Part shown: positions 58,393-64,000 of the stretch, piece after piece | Layout of the letters: every line of letters begins with the position of its first letter | Position numbering within the stretch: the first letter of the stretch is position 1 | Assembly: GCA_016720595.1 (NCBI GenBank) | Contig: JADKKI010000073.1 | Coordinates: forward strand, 1 to 64,000 | Length of the DNA stretch: 64,000 nucleotides | Origin: Myxococcales bacterium | GTDB taxonomy: Bacteria; Myxococcota_A; Polyangia; Haliangiales; Haliangiaceae | Reading direction: 5' to 3' | Notes under the pieces: model-generated | What the model was told of the DNA's origin: nothing | What the model saw: only the letters and a program-made list of their open reading frames with translations | The model's database searches: none | Program-made: the position numbers and the translations under genes

Positions 58393-61300
58393 CTACTTGC
58401 TGAGGGTGATCAGGTAGCCCTCATCCTCGCTCGCGAACGTCGCGCCATCGAAGGTGCAGGCGTTCAACGAGTGGTCGTTGAGGTAGTACCCGCCCACCGT
58501 CGGCTGACCCGTCGACGACACGGCGATGCTCGACGCCCGCTCGGGGAGCGTGCTGCCGAAGCTGCGGAGCCAGCGCGCCTGGCCGGTGCTGGTCAAGCGG
58601 AGGAAGAACACGTCGATCTCGCCGAGGTTCGTGATCGTGTCGTCGCCGAGCGTGATGGTCGGCGTCGAGTAGTGGCCGATCAGGGTGAGATCGCCCGACG
58701 CGTCGGTGGCGATCGCCACGGGGGCCTCCAGCCAGAGGGGGTTGGGGTCCGCGCTGCCGAACCGGAACGACGAGGTGTGGGCGCCGTTCGCCGCAGCATA
58801 GGTCGCCACGAACATGTCGTTCGCGCCCGAGGTCAGGAGCAGCGATGAACCGTTGCCGCTGACGTCCTCGCCCACCGGATCCCCGAACTGATCGAACCAG
58901 CCCGTGACGACGATGTCGCCCGCCGAGGTCAGCGCCGCGTCCGCGGCGGTCGTGGCGTTGCCGTGGCCGCCCGGAGAGCTTCCACCGTAGTCCTCGGACC
59001 ACACGTGAGCACCCGTGGTGGCCGCGTAGCGCGCGAGGAACAAGGTCTCGCGCGTGCCCGCGGACAGGTTGCCGCCGCCGAGATCGATCGTCGCTCCGCC
59101 GAAGTGACCGAACACGATCGCGTCGCCATTGGCGGTCATCAGGATCTTCTTCGCCGAGGTGAACGCCGTCGGCGTGGCGAACAGGACCCGCGACCAGCGG
59201 TACGCAGAGGCCGCATCGAGGTTGACGAGGAAGTCCGACGCGGCCCCGCCGAACATGAGCGGAGTGGGGGCGCCGGGGAACGTGAAGTTGCCGCCGGTGG
59301 TCGAGCCCAGGATGTGGAGCCCGTTACCCGCCGAGCTCGCGAGCCCGCGCACCTCCTCGTTGCCCGCGCCGCCGAACGTGATCAGCTGGACCGGGGTGCC
59401 GGTCGTGGCATCGAGCCAGCACAGAAAGCCGTCCTGGCCGCCCGCCGAGGTGGCCATCAAGCTGCCTGCGGTGAGGGTCGTCGCGAACTGTCCGCCGACG
59501 ATCACATCGCCGTTCGGTGCGATCGCGAGCGCCTGGCCCACGTTCGTGCCGGAGGTTCCACCGAACACCTGGGCCCAGCGCAGCGTGCCATCCGCGTTGT
59601 AGCTCGCGACCATCACATCCCGGACCGAGGTGGGGCCCGAGGTGCGGACGGTGCCGTCGAAGTCCATCGTCTCGCCGCCGGAGAGCCCGCCCGTCATCAC
59701 CACGTGGCCGGTCGGATCGACCGCGACGGCGTTGACGGCCTCGCGGCCGTAGGTCGGCGTCCCGCCGTACTGCTTCGACCAGATCCGTCCGCCACCGACG
59801 AACGTGGTGGCCACGGTCCGATTCGCGGTCATCACCGCGCCGCACGTGGTCACCGCGCCGCAGGTGTCGAAGCTGACCGAGCGGACGCCCGGGTTGGACG
59901 TTGCGGTGAGGGTCACGGTGAGCCCGATGTCGATCGCCGCGGTGCAGGTCCCGGGGCAGGTGATGCCGCCGATGCTACTGGTGACCGTACCGTTGCCGAC
60001 CACCGAAACCGCGAGCGTGCGCGTCTCGATGAACGTGGCGGTGACGCTGGTGGCGCCGGTCATCGGGACCGTACAGGTCGGGCCGCTGCCACAGCCGCCA
60101 CCCGTCCAGTGATCGAACCGCCAGCTCGGCGCGGCGGTCGCGGTCAGGAGCACCGGGACGTTGTGATCCTCGACGAGCGTGCAGCCGGCGCTGCAGCTGG
60201 CCGCGGGCGGGAGGCTCGCGGTCACGGTCCCCATGCCGACGAAGCTGAGCGTCAGGTCATGGAGCTCGATGAAGGTCGCGGTCACGCTGGAGCTCGCCGA
60301 GAGGGTCACCATGCACGGGCCGGTGCCGGTGCAGCCGCTCCCCGAGAACCCGCCGAACCGCCAGCCTGGCGCCGGCGTGGCGGTCAGCGACACCAGCGTG
60401 TTGAGGTCGAAGGTGCCGGTGCAGGGCCCCGTGGTGCACGGGAGATCTCCGCCGACCGTGCCCGACCCGACGATGCTGACCGTGAGATCACGGCGCGCGT
60501 TGAAGATCGGGATCGCGACCTTGTCGCTGTCGAGCGTGATGTTGCAGGTCGGTGCGGTGCTGCCACCACACGCGCCGCCGACCATCCACTGGGTGAACGC
60601 GTTGGCGCCCGTGGTCGTGGCGCTGAGCACGATCGAGGTGTTCTCGTCGAATCGCTTCGTGCAGGTCGCGCCACAGTTGATGCCCGACGGATTCGAGGTC
60701 ACGGTCCCGGTCCCCGAGCCCATCGGCGTGACCGTCAGGAGGGGCGTCTTCTTGAGGTCGACGCTGACCGTGGCGACATGATCGACGGTGAGGCCACAGG
60801 TCGCGTTGGTCCCGGCGCTCGCGCAATCGCCGCCCCAGCCGACGAACCGCGAGCTGACGTCCGGTGCCATCGTGAGCGTGACGTTCGCGTTGTTGTCGAA
60901 CAGCGCCGTGCATCCGGCGGTGCAGTCGAGGCCGGTCGGCGCCGAGGTCACGCGGCCGGTGCCCGAGCCGGTGAACGAGAGGTTGAGTGGACGCGCGGTG
61001 GTGAACTGCGCTCCGAGCGTGACGTCGCCGCCGATCGTCAGCGTGCACGGGCCGGTGCCGCTACACGCGCCGACCCAGCCGCTGAACCGCGAGCTCGCGT
61101 CGGCGGTCGCGCTGAACGTCACCACCGTTCCCTCGTCGATGCTGGCCTCGCAGAGAGGCTGACAGCCGATGCCGCCGATGTTACTCGTCACCTGACCACC
61201 ACCCGTGCCGGATAGCGTCACGGCGACGTGGTGCGGCACGGTGCAGGTGGCCGTCTCGCCGTCGGCGTGGCAGAAGTTGTCCGCGCCGCACGTCGCCTCG

Positions 61301-61440
61301 TCGGGGCACGGCGTGGCGGCGGAGCAGGACACCGTGCACGGTGCGAGCTCGGGGGAGTAGCACCCGGCGAGGCTGCCGAGGCCGAGGCCGGGGATGGCGA
61401 TGAGAACGACGAGGGCGAACGCCCGGTTGGATGGCTTCAT
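58393..61440 (-). CDS. Giant lipoprotein: Cys-rich head, InlB-type repeats and SBBP-like propeller
   Basis: 1,015 residues. Lipobox LAGC. A Cys-rich stretch (YSPELAPCTVSCSAATPC, CGADNFCHAD) is followed by six InlB-type repeats of about 75-80 residues, with starts such as VTLSGTGGGQVTSNIGGIGC, LSFTGSGTGRVTSAPTGLDC and VTPMGSGTGTVTSNPSGINC; each has paired Cys and a SRFSGWVGAC-like core. The C-terminal 450 residues are SBBP/YncE-like blades (AVDPTGHVVMTGGLSGGE, AIAPNGDVIVGGQF). The ATG immediately follows the TAG of the TPR gene. This is a long surface adhesin or sensor; the ligand is unknown. Partner genes are the kinase and TPR protein. Confidence 0.85.
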   Translation of the reverse strand: MKPSNRAFALVVLIAIPGLGLGSLAGCYSPELAPCTVSCSAATPCPDEATCGADNFCHADGETATCTVPHHVAVTLSGTGGGQVTSNIGGIGCQPLCEASIDEGTVVTFSATADASSRFSGWVGACSGTGPCTLTIGGDVTLGAQFTTARPLNLSFTGSGTGRVTSAPTGLDCTAGCTALFDNNANVTLTMAPDVSSRFVGWGGDCASAGTNATCGLTVDHVATVSVDLKKTPLLTVTPMGSGTGTVTSNPSGINCGATCTKRFDENTSIVLSATTTGANAFTQWMVGGACGGSTAPTCNITLDSDKVAIPIFNARRDLTVSIVGSGTVGGDLPCTTGPCTGTFDLNTLVSLTATPAPGWRFGGFSGSGCTGTGPCMVTLSASSSVTATFIELHDLTLSFVGMGTVTASLPPAASCSAGCTLVEDHNVPVLLTATAAPSWRFDHWTGGGCGSGPTCTVPMTGATSVTATFIETRTLAVSVVGNGTVTSSIGGITCPGTCTAAIDIGLTVTLTATSNPGVRSVSFDTCGAVTTCGAVMTANRTVATTFVGGGRIWSKQYGGTPTYGREAVNAVAVDPTGHVVMTGGLSGGETMDFDGTVRTSGPTSVRDVMVASYNADGTLRWAQVFGGTSGTNVGQALAIAPNGDVIVGGQFATTLTAGSLMATSAGGQDGFLCWLDATTGTPVQLITFGGAGNEEVRGLASSAGNGLHILGSTTGGNFTFPGAPTPLMFGGAASDFLVNLDAASAYRWSRVLFATPTAFTSAKKILMTANGDAIVFGHFGGATIDLGGGNLSAGTRETLFLARYAATTGAHVWSEDYGGSSPGGHGNATTAADAALTSAGDIVVTGWFDQFGDPVGEDVSGNGSSLLLTSGANDMFVATYAAANGAHTSSFRFGSADPNPLWLEAPVAIATDASGDLTLIGHYSTPTITLGDDTITNLGEIDVFFLRLTSTGQARWLRSFGSTLPERASSIAVSSTGQPTVGGYYLNDHSLNACTFDGATFASEDEGYLITLSK

Positions 61441-62240
61441 CTAGAAGGAGAAGGCGGCGGTGGCGACCGCGCCGCCGTGGGTGGGGGTGAGCGCGACGGT
61501 CTCGCTGCGCCGGGTGATCGTGGAGTAGATCAGGAGCCCGGCACCGACGGCTGCGGCGGCGCCGCCCGCGATGTAGAAGATCGTGGCGTTGCGCTGAGCA
61601 CTGGTGCCGCGGTCGTCGATGGCGGCGACCGCGCCTGCATCGCACCCGGTCTTGCACGCCGCCTCGAGATCGCTCGCCGCGTTGGTGGCGCGGACCGAGA
61701 ACGCGATCCCGATACCGGCGAGCACCACACCGCCACCGAGGGTCGCGAGGCCCGCGATCCGGAGGTTGTTGCGAGGCGCAGGCGGGGGCGGGAGCACCAC
61801 CACCTCACCGGTCGTCGTGATCGGCGCGTCGGTGGGCTTGGCCGGGTCCGCGGGCTTGTCACCGGGGGAGGAGTCACGGGCTCGATGGGCTTGGCAGCGG
61901 CGGCCTTGGCGCATGGCTCCAGCTCGACGATCCAGTTCTCGATCTTGGCGCGATCCGGATCCTTCGGCGCGTCACGCAGGTAGGTCTTGTAGAACGTGTA
62001 CGCGTTGGCGCAGTCGTTCGAGAGCCGGTACGACTGCGCGATGTTGTAGAGGAAGAGGGGCTCGCTCATCAGGCGATACGCCTCCTTGAACGCGGCGATC
62101 GCCTCGGGGTACTCGCGCAGGTTGTAGTGCTTCGTACCCTCGTTGTAGAGGACCTCGGCCTGCTTGCGGGGATCCGGCGCAGGCTGCGCGCTGGCCGGGG
62201 TGGCGATCGCGAGCAGGCTGGCGATGACGAGCACTCTCAT
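61441..62240 (-). CDS. TPR protein with membrane segments, one frameshift
   Basis: ATG at 62240 overlaps the kinase stop (ATGA). Sec signal (VLVIASLLAIATPASAQ), then TPRs (AEVLYNEGTKHYNLREYPEA, AFKEAYRLMSEPLFLYNIAQ, SYRLSNDCANAYTFYKTYLR). The frame breaks in a CCCCC run at about 61866; reading one base over restores DKPADPAKPTDAPI, a Pro hinge and two hydrophobic stretches (LRIAGLATLGGGVVLAGIGI; ATIFYIAGGAAAAVGAGLLI). This matches the layout of the TPR protein at 21903-22643. A sequencing error in the homopolymer is likelier than a dead gene. Confidence 0.85.
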
Positions 62241-63873
62241 GGCGGTCCCTTCCGGTGAAACGGATCTGCGAGGCCGTCGTTGTCGCTGGGTCCGGATCCG
62301 GATCCGGATCCGGATCCGGATCCGGATCCGGATCCGGATCCTGCGCCGCTGCCCGTCGCCTTCACGGCGGTCCCCACGCGGCGCAGCTTGACCACCAGGG
62401 CGCGCGTCTCGCCGGCGACGACGTCCAGCTCGGCATCGAACTTCGCGCGGCCGGGTGCGGTGGCGGCGACGGTGTGATGCCCGGGTGCGAGCTCGATCAC
62501 CGTTCGCGGCTGGGCGAGGATCGGCGCCAGACCGTCGATCGAGATCGTCGCGGTCTTCGCGCCGTCGAGGGTCAGCTCGACCGAGGCGGGGCTCGGCGCA
62601 GGCGCGGGAGGTGGCGGCGTTGGTGCCGGTGGCGCCGTGGGAGATGGCGGCGTGGGGGCGAGAGGGGGGTGGGGTGGGGCGCGGCCGCCGCCGTAGCGGG
62701 GGTGGTCACCGTCGTCGTGGGCGGCGGCGTCGTCGCGGGCTCGCTCCCGTTCGTGCTCTTCGCCTTGCTGACGATCACGAACGCGACGACGGCGATCACC
62801 GCCACGCCGCAGCCGAGGGCGATCCACGGTCCGCGCGAGCGCGGCGATGGGAGGATCAGCGACGGCGCGACCACAGGTGCGGGGGTGAGTGAGGGCGTCG
62901 AGACCACGGGAACGCCGCTCGGCGGCGTCGCGAACCGGACCGGTCCGTCGCTCGCGGCGCGTCGCAGCGGGACGACCACCTCGCGGACCTCGGCGAGCGA
63001 GGGGCGCTCCGAGGCCTGCTTCGCGAGCATGCGGGCGACCAGCGCCGCGAGCTCGTCGGGGGCCTCGGGGGCGACCGACGTCAGCGTGGGCGGCTCCTCC
63101 GAGAGGTGCTTCGCGATCAGGTCCATCGCGTTGTCGGCGATGAACGGGAACCGGCCGGCGATCAGCTCGAACATCATCACGCCGAGCGAGTAGATGTCGG
63201 CGGCGCCGTCGATGGCATAGCCGCGGGCCTGCTCCGGCGCGATGTACATCGGCGTGCCGACGATGGCGCCGGTCTGGGTGTGCGAGAGGGGGCCCTCGTC
63301 GGTGCGCGTGAGCTTGGCGATCCCGAAATCGAGGAGCTTCACCACCGGCGGCCCGCCGCGCACTTCGGCGAGGAACACGTTGTCGGGCTTGAGATCGCGG
63401 TGGATGATCCCAGCCTCGTGCGCGGCCTCGAGGGCACGCGAGATATCGTCGACCACCGCGCAGATCTCGTCGAGCGGCAGGCGCCCGCGGTCCGCGCGCT
63501 GGCCGAGGCTCTCGCCCTTCAGCCACTCCATCGCGAGGAACGCACGGCCATCGGGTGCGGTGCCGAAGCCGAACACGTCGACGATGTTCGGGTGACCGAT
63601 CTGGTTGGCGGCGCGCGCCTCCTGGATGAACCGTGCGATCGCCTCGGGGTTCGCGCACAGCTCCTTGCGCAGCAGCTTGATCGCGGCGCGCTTGCCGATC
63701 ACGGTATGGACGCCCGCGTAGACGCTGCCCATCCCACCCTCGCCGAGCTTGCGGTCGATCCGGTACTCCCCGATCGAGTCTCCAGGCTGGAAGTCGATGG
63801 TGCGCTCGGCCGACGGACCGAGTGCGCTCATCGGTCCGGACGAACCGGTCCCGGACCCGGAGGCCTCACCCAT
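62237..63873 (-). CDS. Transmembrane Ser/Thr protein kinase with PEGA domain, one frameshift
   Basis: Kinase with LGEGGMGSVYAGVH, AAIKLLR, catalytic HRDLKPDNVFLA, DFGIAKLT and APEQARG; complete. Membrane helix ALGCGVAVIAVVAFVIVSK. The frame breaks in a C-run at about 62665. The other frame continues PLAPTPPSPTAPPAPTPPPP and a PEGA-like beta domain (SVELTLDGAKTATISIDGLA, IELAPGHHTVAATAPG), then a (GS)n tail and stop. The ATG 63873 start adds a Gly/Ser-rich 25 residues before the core. It is first of the four-gene operon. Confidence 0.9.
62294..62341 (+). repeat. Eight perfect GGATCC hexamers
   Basis: Eight copies of GGATCC in tandem, encoding the alternating Gly-Ser tail near the end of the PEGA kinase on the minus strand. 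Being perfect and in frame, it could change in copy number by slippage without shifting frame. Confidence 0.97.
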
Positions 63874-63976
63874 CCCGACCAGTCTATCGCAAGTCTCGGA
63901 TCGGCATGGGGCGAAGCGGCCGATTGGACGGCCGTGGGTATCTCGGTCGGCCCATGTGATCTAGAGTCGTTTGGCC

Positions 63977-64000
63977 GTGCCTTCCCTCCTGACCTCCGAC
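63977..64000 (+). CDS. Possible start of a further gene, cut by the window edge
   Basis: GTG at 63977 opens a frame (MPSLLTSD) with no stop before the end, divergent from the kinase operon. Too short to judge. Confidence 0.2.

Overview
The window is GC-rich, gene-dense DNA that looks like a member of the Myxococcota, probably Polyangia. The signs are five Hanks-type Ser/Thr kinases (several with membrane anchors and secreted tails), about a dozen secreted lipoproteins, an AgmX/GltJ-like protein, an FHA-sigma54 activator, collagen-like surface proteins and a DUF1501/DUF1592 cassette. I cannot name a genus.

Bases 1 to about 11,000 are full of frame breaks. Recognisable protein segments continue from one reading frame into another roughly every 50 to 150 bases. 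I can piece together an HNH endonuclease (+), a YkgJ-type cysteine-cluster protein (-), an ABC uptake operon (-) whose binding protein is fused to an OmpA/MotB domain, and a TonB-dependent receptor (-). From about 11 kb on, the frames are clean except for isolated single shifts, several of them at homopolymers. The first part therefore looks more like a poorly polished contig end than true decay.

11 to 20 kb: hisZ-purA; an AgmX/GltJ-like zinc-ribbon/GYF/TonB-C protein with a long PDTK repeat; a minus-strand cassette of DUF1592-like, DUF1501 (Tat) and CxxCH lipoprotein genes; and an FHA-sigma54 activator.

20 to 31 kb: a translationally coupled minus-strand operon of kinase, kinase, TPR membrane protein and FG-GAP-like lipoprotein, all with 4-base overlaps; a papain-like protease with a P-domain, followed by terminators; another kinase; and two tandem collagen-like lipoproteins.

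31 to 42 kb: an adenine deaminase-type enzyme, Tex with a very long disordered tail, a sulfatase-fold/PHP lipoprotein pair, a NarL-type response regulator, a membrane kinase and uridine kinase.

42.3 to 46.7 kb: an accessory island with visibly lower GC. It encodes a secreted zinc protease, its coupled lipoprotein and a multi-pass membrane protein. A ~0.6 kb direct repeat of the 3' part of udk flanks it; the left copy is intact and the right copy is truncated and frameshifted.

47 to 64 kb: lipoproteins, a quinone oxidoreductase, a sugar epimerase, a rhodanese lipoprotein, two EamA transporters, a fused B12-dependent mutase of the Ecm/MeaA type and a HEAT-DUF349 protein. A second kinase, TPR protein, giant repeat lipoprotein operon ends in EamA and repeats the logic of the 20 to 25 kb operon. 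Two such operons in one window suggest a recurrent envelope-signalling unit: a membrane kinase, a TPR membrane protein and a Cys-rich surface lipoprotein made together.
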